A DNA stretch of 64,000 nucleotides from Actinoplanes palleronii (GTDB lineage Bacteria > Actinomycetota > Actinomycetes > Mycobacteriales > Micromonosporaceae), in NCBI RefSeq assembly GCF_016862315.1, contig NZ_BOMS01000102.1, forward strand, positions 55,449 through 119,448. The letters are read 5' to 3'. The position numbers and the translations under genes are program-made. Below are positions 1 through 9,407 of this stretch, piece by piece. The notes under the pieces were generated by a model. It had not been told where the DNA came from. It saw only the letters and a list, made by a program, of their open reading frames with translations, and did no database searches. Positions within the stretch are counted from its first letter, which is position 1; every line of letters begins with the position of its first letter.

Positions 1-398
1 GTGAAGAGCATCTTCGCGGCGGCCAGGTTCGCGGCGGCGAACAACGCGCTGACCATGGCGAGCACCGGCGACGAGCTCACCGACGTGGCGACCAGGCCGG
101 CGGTCGCGGCGGCGGTGGCCAGGGCGGTGGCGGCGCCGGCCCGGCGGATCTGGGTGGTGCCGCGGGAGCTGATCAGGACGGTGCTGGCGGTGGACGCCGC
201 GCCGAGCACCGCGGAGACCGCCCAGACGATCGCGAGCGGGAACAGGCTGCCGGTGGTGCCGTCCTCATCGGCCAGGAAGAACAGCAGCAGCGGCGCGCCG
301 ATCAGGGCGGTCATCAGGAAGACCACGGCGTCGACGGTCAGCACGATGGCCCCACCGGTGATCGCGTCCATCCGCCGGACCCAGAACATATCGACCAT
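1..398 (-). CDS. Partial polytopic membrane protein (N-terminal part)
   Basis: The reverse strand has an ATG at 398 preceded by a good ribosome binding site (GGGAGGCGG, read on the minus strand), and the frame stays open to the window edge, so only the first 132 codons are present. The visible part is hydrophobic, with about four predicted membrane segments near residues 12-37, 47-65, 87-105 and 113-130, separated by short charged loops (one acidic loop ADEDG near residue 39). I do not recognise a family. It is transcribed away from the divergent hypothetical gene at 510, with about 110 bp between the starts. The codon bias is that of a real gene, whereas the plus-strand open frame through the same bases is a shadow rich in Ala, Arg and Ser. 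Confidence 0.75.
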   Translation of the reverse strand, partial: MVDMFWVRRMDAITGGAIVLTVDAVVFLMTALIGAPLLLFFLADEDGTTGSLFPLAIVWAVSAVLGAASTASTVLISSRGTTQIRRAGAATALATAAATAGLVATSVSSSPVLAMVSALFAAANLAAAKMLF

Positions 399-509
399 GG
401 TGCCGCCTCCCGTAGCGCTGTGATCGACGACCGTACCTTATCGATCCGGTAACGAGTGCGCGGTGGCATAAGCTTGCACCGAGAACTACAAGATCATCCC
501 GGGGGATCC

Positions 510-932
510 GTGAGCGACCTGCTGCAGACGCACATCATCGCCGTGCTCGAGGCCAACCATGCCGTGGCCGGCCGGACCCGCCGCCTCATCGAGGAGCTCG
601 AGGGGCAGGGGCACCGCATCATCAGCGGCGGCCAGCTCGGCGAGAACGCGTGGGACATCATCGACTGGCGGACCAACGAGATCCTCGCCGCCGGCGACGA
701 CGGTCTCGAGGGGTACGCGGCGGCCGGCGACGAACTCGACCCGGACGGCACCTGGATCCATCGTGACCGGATCCTCGAGGACGAGGACCTGAGCTACGTG
801 TCGACGCCCGGGCTGCCCGACGGGCTGGCCGAGACGATCGAGGACTGGGCGCTCGGCGAGGACGCCGAGGAGGTCGCCGAGTTCATCGGCTGGACGGTGG
901 CCAAGGTGGAGGAGTACCAGGCGGAGAGCTGA
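510..932 (+). CDS. Small acidic hypothetical protein
   Basis: A 140-residue soluble protein starting at GTG 510, just after a GGGGG stretch that can act as ribosome binding site; an in-frame upstream start at 456 has none. It is strongly acidic, rich in Asp and Glu, with no membrane segment or cysteine motif. A run of Trp-Asp residues (WDIIDWR near residue 50) and a C-terminal half of alternating acidic and hydrophobic residues suggest a compact alpha/beta fold. I do not recognise the family. Its last 50 bp overlap the 3' end of the convergent DUF2236 gene, so the two transcripts would be antisense there. Confidence 0.7.
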   Translation: MSDLLQTHIIAVLEANHAVAGRTRRLIEELEGQGHRIISGGQLGENAWDIIDWRTNEILAAGDDGLEGYAAAGDELDPDGTWIHRDRILEDEDLSYVSTPGLPDGLAETIEDWALGEDAEEVAEFIGWTVAKVEEYQAES

Positions 933-2076
933 GCGGCTCACCCCAGCGGGCGAACTGCGCGCGGGCCTGCCGTTCGCCCCGCGCGAGCAGCAGCGAACGC
1001 CCGCCCGGCAACCGGCCCAGTCCGTGGCTGACCAGCAGGTTCGCCGCGACGCGGGCGAGGCCGTACCACGGCGGGCGGTACGGCAGACCCAGGTCGCGCA
1101 TCGCCGCCGGGCCGAGCAGCCAGCCGCTCACCGACAGGGCGCGTTCGTGTTCGTAGACCCGGCGCGGGCCGGAGGTGGCGTCGTCGGCCATCGTGATCAG
1201 GGCGCGGGCCAGGGCGACGCTGTTCGCGTCCGGCGGCGGGTCGTACGACAGGAAGTGGTACAGCTGCCGCCGTCCCTGGCGCTCGGTGTGCGGCAGCCAG
1301 TCGTCGTCGACACCGAGCAGCCAGCCGACGTAACACCACAGGTGCATCACCGCGCGGGCGTCGGCACCGGACACCCGCACGCCGAGCAGGCGCAGGTGCA
1401 GCAGGAAGCTGGTGGAGAAGACGCCGAGGGTGCTGGCCTGGTCGTACTGGTTGATCGGCAGGCCGCGGCCGGCGTGATCCCAGCTCGGGTCGGCCTCGAG
1501 GCGCGCGTTGACCAGGGCGTGCATCACCCGGACGTGCAGGGTGGCGGCCAGCCCGGCCCCGCCCGGCGCCAGCCCGCCGGGCGCGGTGATCGCGCGCCAC
1601 CACAGCGACGTCTCCCGGATCCGGCGCAGCGTCTCGCCGCCGGCCAGCCGCCCGGTGCGCACCAGCGGCTCCAGGGCCGCGCCGGTGCGGTAGCCGCCGA
1701 GCAGCGACCCGTAGGCCAGCACCAGCCCGGCGTCCATCCCGAACGCCCGGCAGGCCAGAGCACCCCGGGCCAGCAGCTCGTCGTCGACCCAGGCGGGCCG
1801 GTCCCGGACCGTGGCGAAGAACGCCGCGAACGGCTCCGGCGCGTCGTCGGCGGGCCCGGCCGCCAGCCATCGGTGCAGGTCACCGACGGTCAGGGTGGGC
1901 GACGCCCGGACGGCCCGGATCAGCGCGGCGGCCGGTTCGTCGCGCCGGTTCAGGCCGCTCTCCAGCGCGGCGATCTCCGGTGCGGTCGGCCGCGCCCCGG
2001 CCCCGGCCAGCAGGCGCAGCGGCCGGGCGGCGCGCTCACCCCAGCCCCGATCCGCCCCGAACCTCGTCGGCACCAT
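883..2076 (-). CDS. DUF2236 / MpaB-family oxygenase-like protein
   Basis: 397 residues, typical for the MpaB/DUF2236 family, whose characterised relative Lcp (latex clearing protein) is a b-type haem dioxygenase that cleaves polyisoprene. Family-like features visible here are the helical N-terminus, R-E-T at 154-156 and R161 in the WWRAIT stretch, the HVRVMHA segment (H181, R183, H186; one His is expected to ligate haem) and an aromatic helix near 247-254 (WCYVGW). No signal peptide is seen, so it is probably cytoplasmic and not a secreted latex oxygenase. The start ATG at 2076 has a GGTGGGG ribosome binding site and also a TATGGT -10-like box five bases upstream. Family assignment is solid; substrate is unknown. 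Confidence 0.85.
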   Translation of the reverse strand: MVPTRFGADRGWGERAARPLRLLAGAGARPTAPEIAALESGLNRRDEPAAALIRAVRASPTLTVGDLHRWLAAGPADDAPEPFAAFFATVRDRPAWVDDELLARGALACRAFGMDAGLVLAYGSLLGGYRTGAALEPLVRTGRLAGGETLRRIRETSLWWRAITAPGGLAPGGAGLAATLHVRVMHALVNARLEADPSWDHAGRGLPINQYDQASTLGVFSTSFLLHLRLLGVRVSGADARAVMHLWCYVGWLLGVDDDWLPHTERQGRRQLYHFLSYDPPPDANSVALARALITMADDATSGPRRVYEHERALSVSGWLLGPAAMRDLGLPYRPPWYGLARVAANLLVSHGLGRLPGGRSLLLARGERQARAQFARWGEPLSSPPGTPPPWPPSSR

Positions 2077-2090
2077 GCCCCACCATAGGC

Positions 2091-3047
2091 TCAGGGGCGG
2101 TTCTCGTGGACGTAGTCGCGGCCCCGCTGGAACGTCGCGACCGGCTCACCGCAGTACATCCACGGCCATTTGCTGACCTGGTCACCGAGCAGGTCGTGCG
2201 CCCGCCCGGCGATCTCGAACGCCCCGGCCAGCTCGGCGGTCAGCGCGAACGTCGCCACCCGCGGCGCCCAGCCGACCCGGCGCTGGTACGCCGGGTGCAG
2301 GAACGACCGCTGCGCCGCTGCCACCAGCTCGTCACGCACCCCGGGCGCCTGGATGTACGTCTCGTCCTCGCCGCTCGGCAGCGACAGCCACTTCTCCAGG
2401 TGGGCGACCGCGATCAGCTCCGGCAGCAGGCTCCCGTCCGGCGCGGACGCGGTCGCCTCCCGGGCGAACGCGAACATCTTCTCGTGGCTGCCGGACCACT
2501 TGGCGCACAGGTGCTGCAGCCGCTGCTCGTGGGCCAGCACGTGGTGCGGGTGCCGGGTGACCACCTCGTGGAACCGGGCGTCCGCCTCGCCCGGGTTCAC
2601 CTGCCGGCCGCGCGCCGACGTGACCAGCCAGGTCCACGCGGTGACCTGCCCGGGGTCGCGGGCGGTGACCTCGTCGAGCAGGTTCTCGGCGAGCCGCAGC
2701 CGCCGGGCGAACTCCTGGAACTGTTCCCGGCTGGTGTGCTGCGACGTCTTGGCGCCGCGTGCCTCCCACGCCCAGCCGACCGCGTGGCAGCCTCGGACCA
2801 GGACCGGCAGCGTCGAGTCCGGTTCGGCCGCGACCCACTCCGGGATCCAGTCCTGCACCCCGTCGACGCCGGCGGCGGCCTCCATCAGGAACGCGTGGTC
2901 GTCCGGGTCACCGGCCGCGCCGAAGACGTCCCGCGCGGTCCGCCAGTCCCGGGCCTCGAGCGCGTCGATGAGCGCGCGCGCCTGCGGCTCCCCGTACGCC
3001 GGGTCGATGACGAGCGTCTGCGGCTTCTTGCGCCCGAACGGCCACAT
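2091..3047 (-). CDS. Hypothetical TPR-like helical protein
   Basis: 318 residues, starting MWPFGRKKPQ and preceded by GGGGGGAGCACC, a good ribosome binding site. The sequence is almost entirely helical, with repeated Trp-containing segments (for example WIPEWVAAEP, VTAWTWLVTSARG) and alternating short helices, similar to proteins annotated as tetratricopeptide-like or DUF4034-type in actinomycetes. There is no signal peptide, membrane helix or catalytic motif. It lies 14 bp downstream of the DUF2236 start on the same strand, so the two may be co-transcribed, although the DUF2236 gene has its own promoter-like box. I cannot assign a function. Confidence 0.8.
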   Translation of the reverse strand: MWPFGRKKPQTLVIDPAYGEPQARALIDALEARDWRTARDVFGAAGDPDDHAFLMEAAAGVDGVQDWIPEWVAAEPDSTLPVLVRGCHAVGWAWEARGAKTSQHTSREQFQEFARRLRLAENLLDEVTARDPGQVTAWTWLVTSARGRQVNPGEADARFHEVVTRHPHHVLAHEQRLQHLCAKWSGSHEKMFAFAREATASAPDGSLLPELIAVAHLEKWLSLPSGEDETYIQAPGVRDELVAAAQRSFLHPAYQRRVGWAPRVATFALTAELAGAFEIAGRAHDLLGDQVSKWPWMYCGEPVATFQRGRDYVHENRP

Positions 3048-3305
3048 GATGGTGCTCCCCCCGATGGTGATCGAGGATCATAAACCGATCCGTGACCGGG
3101 GCCCGGCGTGGGTATGGAGCGGCGGACCGGCTGCTTCCCGCGCTGCACGAGTTCCTCGCCACGACGACCCCGTTCCGCTATGCCGAAGCCCGCTGGCGCC
3201 AGATGCTCACCGGTACCCCGGCCGCCGGCGGGGAGCGGCGCCGGGACACCAGGGGCGTGCGGGTCGGTGGAGCGCGACGACCGCGGCGATCACCCGGAAC
3301 GGCGC
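3048..3305. other. 258-bp spacer with weak open frame
   Basis: This gap separates the TPR-like gene start (3047, minus) from the stop of the response regulator (3306, minus). A plus-strand frame from GTG 3092 to 3313 reads a plausible helical stretch (LLPALHEFLATT near its start) and then degenerates into Arg/Gly-rich sequence. It could be a decayed gene remnant, but there is no convincing ribosome binding site and it runs into the regulator's 3' end. Confidence 0.3.
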
Positions 3306-3971
3306 CTAGCTGAGCCAGCCCGGCCGGACCCGGCCCGCCTCGTAGGCCCAGATCACCAGCTGGGCCCGGTCCCGCAGACCGAGTTTGCCCAGCACCCGGC
3401 TGACGTGCGTCTTCGCGGTGGCCGGTGAGATCGTCAACCGGCGGGCGATCTCGTCGTTGGACAGCCCGCCGGCCACCAGGTCGGCGATCTCGCCCTCCCG
3501 CGCGGTGAGGGTCGAGGCCGCCGGGGGCGGAGCGGGCGGCGGCACCCGGGACGCCACGTCGGCGATCAGCCGCCGGGTCACCGACGGCGCCAGCAGCGCG
3601 TCGCCGCGGGCCACCACCCGGACACAGTGGATCAACTCGGCCGGCTCGGCGTCCTTGAGCAGGAACCCCGCGGCGCCGCCACGCAACGCGGCGAACACGT
3701 ACTCCTCCTGCTCGTAGGTGGTCAGGATGACGATCCGGACATCGCTCAACTCCGGGTCCGCGGCGATCCGCCGGGTCGCTTCCAGACCATCGAGGACCGG
3801 CATCCGTACGTCCATGAAGACCACATCCGGCCGTTCCCGCCGGGCCAGCCGCACCGCCTCGGCGCCGTCGCCGGCCTCACCCACCACGGTGATGTCCGGC
3901 TCGCCGCCCAGGATCGAACGGAACCCGGCCCGGACCAGGCGCTGGTCGTCGGCGAGCAGCACCCGGATCAC
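3306..3971 (-). CDS. NarL/LuxR-type response regulator
   Basis: 221 residues starting at GTG 3971. The N-terminal receiver domain has the acidic pair D8-D9, the phospho-acceptor D54 (FMDVRMP), a Thr in the beta-4 strand (ILTTYEQ) and K104 (LLKD). A Pro-rich linker (~residues 136-148) leads to a C-terminal LuxR-type helix-turn-helix (LTAREGEIADL through KLGLRDRAQ). The start overlaps the stop of the upstream kinase by four bases (GTGA), the classical sign of translational coupling, so kinase and regulator form one operon. Target genes are unknown; the divergent caspase/STAND/WD40 gene is an obvious candidate by position only. Confidence 0.95.
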   Translation of the reverse strand: MIRVLLADDQRLVRAGFRSILGGEPDITVVGEAGDGAEAVRLARRERPDVVFMDVRMPVLDGLEATRRIAADPELSDVRIVILTTYEQEEYVFAALRGGAAGFLLKDAEPAELIHCVRVVARGDALLAPSVTRRLIADVASRVPPPAPPPAASTLTAREGEIADLVAGGLSNDEIARRLTISPATAKTHVSRVLGKLGLRDRAQLVIWAYEAGRVRPGWLS

Positions 3972-5032
3972 GCGGGCACCGCCCGGGGGAGCTCCGCGCG
4001 TACCCGGAAACCGCCTTCCGGACCACGGCCGGCCTCGACCGTCCCGCCCAGCGTCTCCACCCGTTCCCGCATGCCCCGCAACCCGTTCCCCGGCGCGGCC
4101 GGCGCGCCGCCCGCGCCGTCGTCGTCGACGCGCAGCGCCAACCGGCCGCCCGCCTCGTGGATGTCGATCCGGACCGTGCGCGCGCCCGCGTGCCGCAACA
4201 CGTTGCTCAGCGACTCCTGCACGATCCGGAACGCCGCGGCGTCGACCGCGGCCGGTAGGTCCCGCGGCGGCTCGCCGGTCAGCCGGACGTCCACCCCGGC
4301 CGCGCGGACCTCGGCGAGCAGCTCCGGCAGCCGGGCCAGCGAGACCCGCGGGGCGTCGTCGCGCAGCACGCCGAGCACGGTACGGAACTCCCGCAACGCC
4401 TGTTTGCTCGCCGCCCGGATGTGCTCGAGGGCCTCGAACGCCCCGTCCGGGTCCCGCCGGTGCAGCGCCGCACCGGCCTGCACGCTGATCAGCGAGATCT
4501 GGTGCGCGAGCACGTCGTGCAGCTCCCGGGCGATCCGCAGCCGCTCCTGCGTCTCGCGTTCCCGGGCGGCCGCCTCGGCGCGTTCCCGCCACGCCCGGAC
4601 GCTCTCCCCGGCCACCACCGGGCCGAGCAGGATCGCCACCTGGCCGACCGCCTCGGCCGGTTGGATCAGCCGGGCGTCGCCGTAGATCAGCCACGCCATC
4701 AGCGGGACACCGGCGAACAGCAGCAGCACGCCGCCCGCCGCGGCCAGCCGCCGCCCGGCCCGGGTGACGGTGAACAGCGCGATCACGAATCCGGCGCCGA
4801 GCGGCGAGTCCGGGAAGCCGAACGGGTAGTAGAGCAGCGCGGCGCCGGCGGTCACCACCAGCACGGCGCCCGGCCACCGGTGCCGCAGCAGCAGCGCACC
4901 GGCGCTGACCACCTGCAGCGCCCAGCCCCACGGCCAGGCCTGCCGGTGCTCGCCGCCGGGCCCGGCGAGCAGGAAGATCGCGTTGACGCCGATCACCACG
5001 AGGGGGACGAGGACGAGCCGCCGGCCGGGCAT
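3968..5032 (-). CDS. DesK/NarL-class sensor histidine kinase
   Basis: 354 residues from ATG 5032. About five membrane helices occupy residues 1-140; then comes a short coiled-coil, the HisKA_3 box RELHDVLAHQISL with phospho-acceptor H172, and a C-terminal HATPase domain with N box (NVLRHAG), DDDGAGG and the GLRGMRERV lid typical of NarX/DesK kinases. I prefer ATG 5032 to an upstream ATG at 5077 because TACAGT, a good -10 box, lies six bases before it (5039-5044), which would give a leaderless mRNA. It is divergent from the large gene at 5101. The signal is probably sensed at the membrane; the nature is unknown. Confidence 0.92.
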   Translation of the reverse strand: MPGRRLVLVPLVVIGVNAIFLLAGPGGEHRQAWPWGWALQVVSAGALLLRHRWPGAVLVVTAGAALLYYPFGFPDSPLGAGFVIALFTVTRAGRRLAAAGGVLLLFAGVPLMAWLIYGDARLIQPAEAVGQVAILLGPVVAGESVRAWRERAEAAARERETQERLRIARELHDVLAHQISLISVQAGAALHRRDPDGAFEALEHIRAASKQALREFRTVLGVLRDDAPRVSLARLPELLAEVRAAGVDVRLTGEPPRDLPAAVDAAAFRIVQESLSNVLRHAGARTVRIDIHEAGGRLALRVDDDGAGGAPAAPGNGLRGMRERVETLGGTVEAGRGPEGGFRVRAELPRAVPA

Positions 5033-5100
5033 GGCACCACTGTAGGCAGTCACCCGCGCGGGTGGTGCTTTCGGCATGGTTCGCCCGGTCTAATTACCGG

Positions 5101-8100
5101 GTGCGGATGCAAGTGACGGCTGACGGGTCCGCGAGTGCCACCGGCGTTCCGGCGCTGGGTGACGTGCAGGTCCTGGTGGTCGGCACCGCCGGGCACGTCG
5201 AGGGGTCGTCGCTCCCGGACGTGCCGGCCGCGGCCACCTCGGCCCGGGCGGTCCGCGACACGCTGGTGCGGTGGTGCGGTGTCCCGGAGAAGAACGCCAC
5301 GGTCCTGATCGACCCGGCGGACGCCGCCGAGCTGCGGGCCGCGATCACCACGGCCGCCGGCCGGGCCGGCTCCACCCTGATCCTCTGGTACGTCGGGCAC
5401 GGCGTGATCGGCCCGGACCGGGAGTTGCACCTGGCCACCCGGGCCACCACCGGCCCGGCACACGAGGCGGTGCGCCTGGCCGACGTGACCGCCGACCTGC
5501 AGCGCCTCGACGTGCTCTTCGTGCTGGACTGCTGTTACAGCGACCGGGCGACGCCGCACGTCACCGGGCGGGGCGCCCTGCTCGCCTCGGCCGGTGCGAC
5601 CGAGCACACCCCGGCCGAGCACACCGTGATGACCGGCGCCGCGCTCGAGCTGCTGCGCGGGGGCGATCCGCGCTGCCCGCGCCTGCTGACCCTCCGGGTG
5701 ATCCACGAGCATCTGGCCCGGGAACTCGGACGACGGGGCCGGCCCGTACCCCGGCTGCAGCTCCGCAACCACCTGGGCAACCTGGTGTTCACCGCCAACC
5801 GTGCCTACCGGGACGTCGATCCGGCCCGGGTGCTCGACGACGAGCGGTCGCCGTTCCTCGGCCTGGACGCCTACGCCGAGGACGACGCCGACGTGTTCTT
5901 CGGCCGGGCCGGGCTGACCGCCCGGCTGATCGCGCGCCTGGGCCGCGCGGCCGGGTCCGGCGGGCTGTGCGTGACCATCGGGCCGTCCGGCAGCGGCAAG
6001 TCGTCGGTGCTGCACGCCGGGGTGCTGCCGGCGCTGCGCAAGGGCGCCCTGCCGGGCAGCGAGAGCTGGCGGTACGCGTCGATGACCCCGGGCGCCGACC
6101 CGCTCGGCACCCTCGCCGGCACGCTGCGCGACCTCGCCGACGCGGCACCGTCGAACGGGCGCCGGCTGGTGCTGATCGTCGACCAGTTCGAGGAGCTGTT
6201 CACCCAGGGCGCCGGGCCGGAGGTGCGGGGGACGTTCGTCGCGGCGCTGCAGGAGGCGGCCACCACCACGCGCGCGCTGGTCCTGCTGAGCGTGCGGTCC
6301 GACTTCCACGGGCCGTGCACCGAGCTGCCGATCCTGGCCGAGGCGCTCGCCGACGACCAGGTGGTGGCCGGGCCGATGACCACGGCCGGGCTGCGCGCCG
6401 CGATCGGGGAACCGGCCGCGCTGCGGAACCTGACCCTGCAGGACGGGTTGATCGAGGTGCTGCTCCGGGACGTCGGCGCCGACCCGCGCCGCGAGGACGC
6501 CGTCGTGCCGGATGCCGGTGTGCTGCCGTACCTGTCGTACGCGCTGCTGCGGACGTGGCAGGAGCGTGACGGGCGGATGCTGACCACGCACGGGTATGCC
6601 GCGACCGGCGGGGTGCGCGGGGCGATCGGCCGGGCCGCCGAGCAGATGTACGAGCACCTGGACCCGGCCGGGCGGCTCGCCGTACACCTGCTGATGCTCG
6701 GCATGACCACCGCGCCGGGCGGCACCGTGACCCGGCGCCCGCTTCCGTTGGCGGCCGCCCTCGGCATCGGGCGCGACCCGCTCGCGGCCCGCCGGGCCCT
6801 GGACGCGCTGACCGGCGCCCGGCTGGTCTCCGCCGACACCGGGCAGGTCCGGATCGTGCACGAGGCCCTGCTCACGTCGTGGCCGAGGCTGGGGGAGTGG
6901 CTGCGCGCCGACCGCGACGGCACCCGGCGCGCGGTCGGCGAGGCGGCCGCCGCGTGGAAGCACGGGAACACCGACGCGTCCCTGCTGTTCCGCGGCCGCC
7001 GGCTGGCCGAGGCCCGGGAGTGGTCCGCGCTGCACGAGAAGGACCTCAGCGCGGACATGCACGACTTCCTGCGCGTCTCCCGTCGCCGGGAACGCCGCGG
7101 CGTGCTGGCCCGCCGGTTCGCCCTGGTCACGCTCGCCGCGCTGACCCTGCTGACCGGCACCGGCGCGGTTGTCGCCACCCGGCAGCGCACCGAGGCGGTA
7201 CGCCAGCGCGACGACGCGGTGACCACCACCATCGCCGCGCAGGCCGACCGGCTGCGCGGCACGGACGACTCGCTCGCCGCCCGGCTCGACCTGGTCCTGC
7301 ACCAGCGGCGGCCCACCGCGACCACCCGGTCCCGGCTGATCAACGCGGAGAACGCGCTGCTCGCCCAGCCGCTGCGCGGGCACACCCGGGCCGTCCTGGC
7401 GTCCGCGTTCGCGCCGCGCGGGCACGTTCTGGCCACCGCGGGCGCCGACCGGACCGTCCGGCTCTGGGACACCACCGACCCGGACCGGCCGGCGCCGCTC
7501 GGCGAGCCGCTGCGGTATCCGGGCGAGGTGCGCTCGCTGCGGTTCGACCCGTCCGGGAAGGTGCTGGCCGGGTCGGCGTCGGACGGCAGCGTCCGGCTGT
7601 GGAACCTGGCCGACCCGGCGCACGTCACGCCGTTCGGGCCGGGGTGGAAGGCGCACGACGCGGCCGCGTCGAGCGTGTCGTTCAGCGCGAACGGGAAGGT
7701 CCTGGCCAGTGGCGGCGCGGACCGGACGCTGCGGTTCTGGGACGTCGCGGATCCGGCCCACCCGGTGGCGCTCGGCGCTCCGCAGCGGACGGCGGCACCG
7801 GTCGAGGCGGTCGCCTTCCAGCCCGGCAGCTCCCGTCTCGCCACCGGCGGCGACGGCGGGCTGATCCAGCTCTGGAACGTCACCGACCCGGGACGCCCGA
7901 AACGGATCGGTACGCCGCTGACCGGGCACACCGCCGGGATCACCGGCCTGTCCTTCCACCCGACCCTGCCGGTGCTGGCCAGCAGCGCCCTCGACGGCAC
8001 CGTCCGGCTCTGGAACCTGGCCGTGCCGAAACGTGCCGAGGCCCTCGGCGCACCACTGCCCGGCCCGGCGGCCGGCTTCGGCGCGGTGACCTTCGACCCG

Positions 8101-9192
8101 GGCGGCACCAGGCTCGCCGCCGCCGGCCTGGACGGCCGGACCGCGCTGTGGAACACCACCGACCCGCGGTCACCGTCGGCGCTCGTCGACCCCGCGCCGG
8201 CGAGCCGGGCCGGCGCCGGCCGGACCGCCGCGTTCAGCCCGGACGGGACGAGCCTGGTCACCGCGGGCGACGACGCGACCGCGTACCTGTGGCGGTTCCC
8301 GGAGACGCCGGCCGGCGGGACCGTGCCCGGCGGCGGGACCGCGCTGGCGGTCAGCCCGGACGGACGGCTGACCGCCACCGCCGACCGCTCCGGCCGGATC
8401 GCGCTGACCGACCCGCGCGGCAGCCGGTTCGCGGTCATCCCCGGCGCGCACCTCAACGAGATCAACTCGCTGGCCTTCCACCCCGCCGAGCCGGTCCTGG
8501 CCAGCAGCGGTCTCGACGGTGAGATCCGGCTCTGGAACCTCGCCGACCCGGCGCACCCGGCCCGGCTCGGCCCCGCGGTGAACGCCGGCACGCACGACAA
8601 CCGGTCCGCGCTGGCGTTCAGCCCCGACGGTCGCCTGCTGGCCGCCGGCACCAGCAAGGAGATCCGGCTCTGGGACGTCAGCCGGCCGGCCCGCCCGGTG
8701 CCGGTCGGTGTGCCGCTCAGCGATCAGGCGTCCGGGTACCTGGCTCTCGCGTTCAGCCCCGACTCCCGGCTGCTCGCCGCCACCACCGCCGACAAGACGA
8801 TCGAACTGTGGGACGTCGACCTGCGCATCCCGCGCGGCCGCCCGCTGACCGGCCACACCGCCCCGGTCACCGCGGTCACCTTCAGCCCGGACGGACACAC
8901 CCTGGCCACCGGCGCGACCGACCACACCGTCCGCCTCTGGGACGTCACCGACCCGGACACCGCCCAGCCCCTCGGCGAACCCCTGACCGGCCACACCGCC
9001 ACCGTCACGAGACTGCTGTTCACCCCGGACGGCCGCACCCTGACCAGCATCGCGGACGCCCAGCCCCGCGTGTGGAACCTCGACCCCCGGGCCGGCGCCG
9101 CCCGCATCTGCCGCACCACCACGGGCACCCTGACCGAGTCCACCTGGCACACCCTCATCCCCGACGCCCCCTATCAGGACCCGTGCCCCTAG
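5101..9192 (+). CDS. Caspase-like / STAND NTPase / WD40 giant protein
   Basis: 1363 residues from GTG 5101 (ATG 5107 and GTG 5062 are alternatives; none has a strong ribosome binding site). Domains in order: a caspase-like C14 peptidase (about 10-225) with catalytic His100 in YVGHG and Cys145 in DCCYS; a STAND-type ATPase (about 250-650) introduced by FLGLDAY...FFGR, with Walker A GPSGSGKSS near 294-302 and Walker B LIVDQFEELF at D361; one membrane helix (about 671-695); and about 13 WD40 repeats (759-1335), enough for two propellers. This architecture matches the predicted EACC1/nSTAND1 biological-conflict systems of multicellular actinobacteria, in which the WD40 part senses and the ATPase triggers the protease. 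Both catalytic dyad residues are intact. A role in phage defence or regulated cell death is inference. Confidence 0.92.
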   Translation: MRMQVTADGSASATGVPALGDVQVLVVGTAGHVEGSSLPDVPAAATSARAVRDTLVRWCGVPEKNATVLIDPADAAELRAAITTAAGRAGSTLILWYVGHGVIGPDRELHLATRATTGPAHEAVRLADVTADLQRLDVLFVLDCCYSDRATPHVTGRGALLASAGATEHTPAEHTVMTGAALELLRGGDPRCPRLLTLRVIHEHLARELGRRGRPVPRLQLRNHLGNLVFTANRAYRDVDPARVLDDERSPFLGLDAYAEDDADVFFGRAGLTARLIARLGRAAGSGGLCVTIGPSGSGKSSVLHAGVLPALRKGALPGSESWRYASMTPGADPLGTLAGTLRDLADAAPSNGRRLVLIVDQFEELFTQGAGPEVRGTFVAALQEAATTTRALVLLSVRSDFHGPCTELPILAEALADDQVVAGPMTTAGLRAAIGEPAALRNLTLQDGLIEVLLRDVGADPRREDAVVPDAGVLPYLSYALLRTWQERDGRMLTTHGYAATGGVRGAIGRAAEQMYEHLDPAGRLAVHLLMLGMTTAPGGTVTRRPLPLAAALGIGRDPLAARRALDALTGARLVSADTGQVRIVHEALLTSWPRLGEWLRADRDGTRRAVGEAAAAWKHGNTDASLLFRGRRLAEAREWSALHEKDLSADMHDFLRVSRRRERRGVLARRFALVTLAALTLLTGTGAVVATRQRTEAVRQRDDAVTTTIAAQADRLRGTDDSLAARLDLVLHQRRPTATTRSRLINAENALLAQPLRGHTRAVLASAFAPRGHVLATAGADRTVRLWDTTDPDRPAPLGEPLRYPGEVRSLRFDPSGKVLAGSASDGSVRLWNLADPAHVTPFGPGWKAHDAAASSVSFSANGKVLASGGADRTLRFWDVADPAHPVALGAPQRTAAPVEAVAFQPGSSRLATGGDGGLIQLWNVTDPGRPKRIGTPLTGHTAGITGLSFHPTLPVLASSALDGTVRLWNLAVPKRAEALGAPLPGPAAGFGAVTFDPGGTRLAAAGLDGRTALWNTTDPRSPSALVDPAPASRAGAGRTAAFSPDGTSLVTAGDDATAYLWRFPETPAGGTVPGGGTALAVSPDGRLTATADRSGRIALTDPRGSRFAVIPGAHLNEINSLAFHPAEPVLASSGLDGEIRLWNLADPAHPARLGPAVNAGTHDNRSALAFSPDGRLLAAGTSKEIRLWDVSRPARPVPVGVPLSDQASGYLALAFSPDSRLLAATTADKTIELWDVDLRIPRGRPLTGHTAPVTAVTFSPDGHTLATGATDHTVRLWDVTDPDTAQPLGEPLTGHTATVTRLLFTPDGRTLTSIADAQPRVWNLDPRAGAARICRTTTGTLTESTWHTLIPDAPYQDPCP

Positions 9193-9244
9193 CGCTGGTA
9201 ACCCCCTCCGTCGGCGCGAGGCCGTCTCCGCTTCCGACCCCTAT

Positions 9245-9299
9245 CCGGTACGACTACGGAGCGCCCGCCCGCAGGCTACGAGCCGAGTCCCGCCCGTGA
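9245..9299 (-). repeat. R3 element, copy 1
   Basis: Read on the minus strand this 55-bp segment matches the plus-strand segment 9616-9670 at 49 of 55 positions, so the two form a long inverted repeat enclosing about 320 bp. The core GGCTCGTAGCC is itself a small hairpin (GGCT/AGCC arms). It lies 53 bp after the stop of the WD40 gene. Confidence 0.85.
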
Positions 9300-9407
9300 G
9301 GCGGCGCGAGGCCCGGCGGCGCGCCGGCTCCGGCCGCGACGCCCTGATCCGCCTCGGTCACCACGCGAGACCGCTGCCACTCACCGCCCTGCCGCGACCC
9401 GGGGTCT

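Noticed and set aside
3092..3313. Short plus-strand frame of 73 codons
   Set aside because: Part reads like a protein fragment, but it lacks a ribosome binding site, degrades into Arg/Gly-rich sequence and overlaps the regulator's stop.
5050..8657. Long open frames on the strand opposite the caspase/STAND/WD40 gene (up to 969 residues)
   Set aside because: They mirror the GC-rich third positions of the sense gene, contain no recognisable motif and lack ribosome binding sites.
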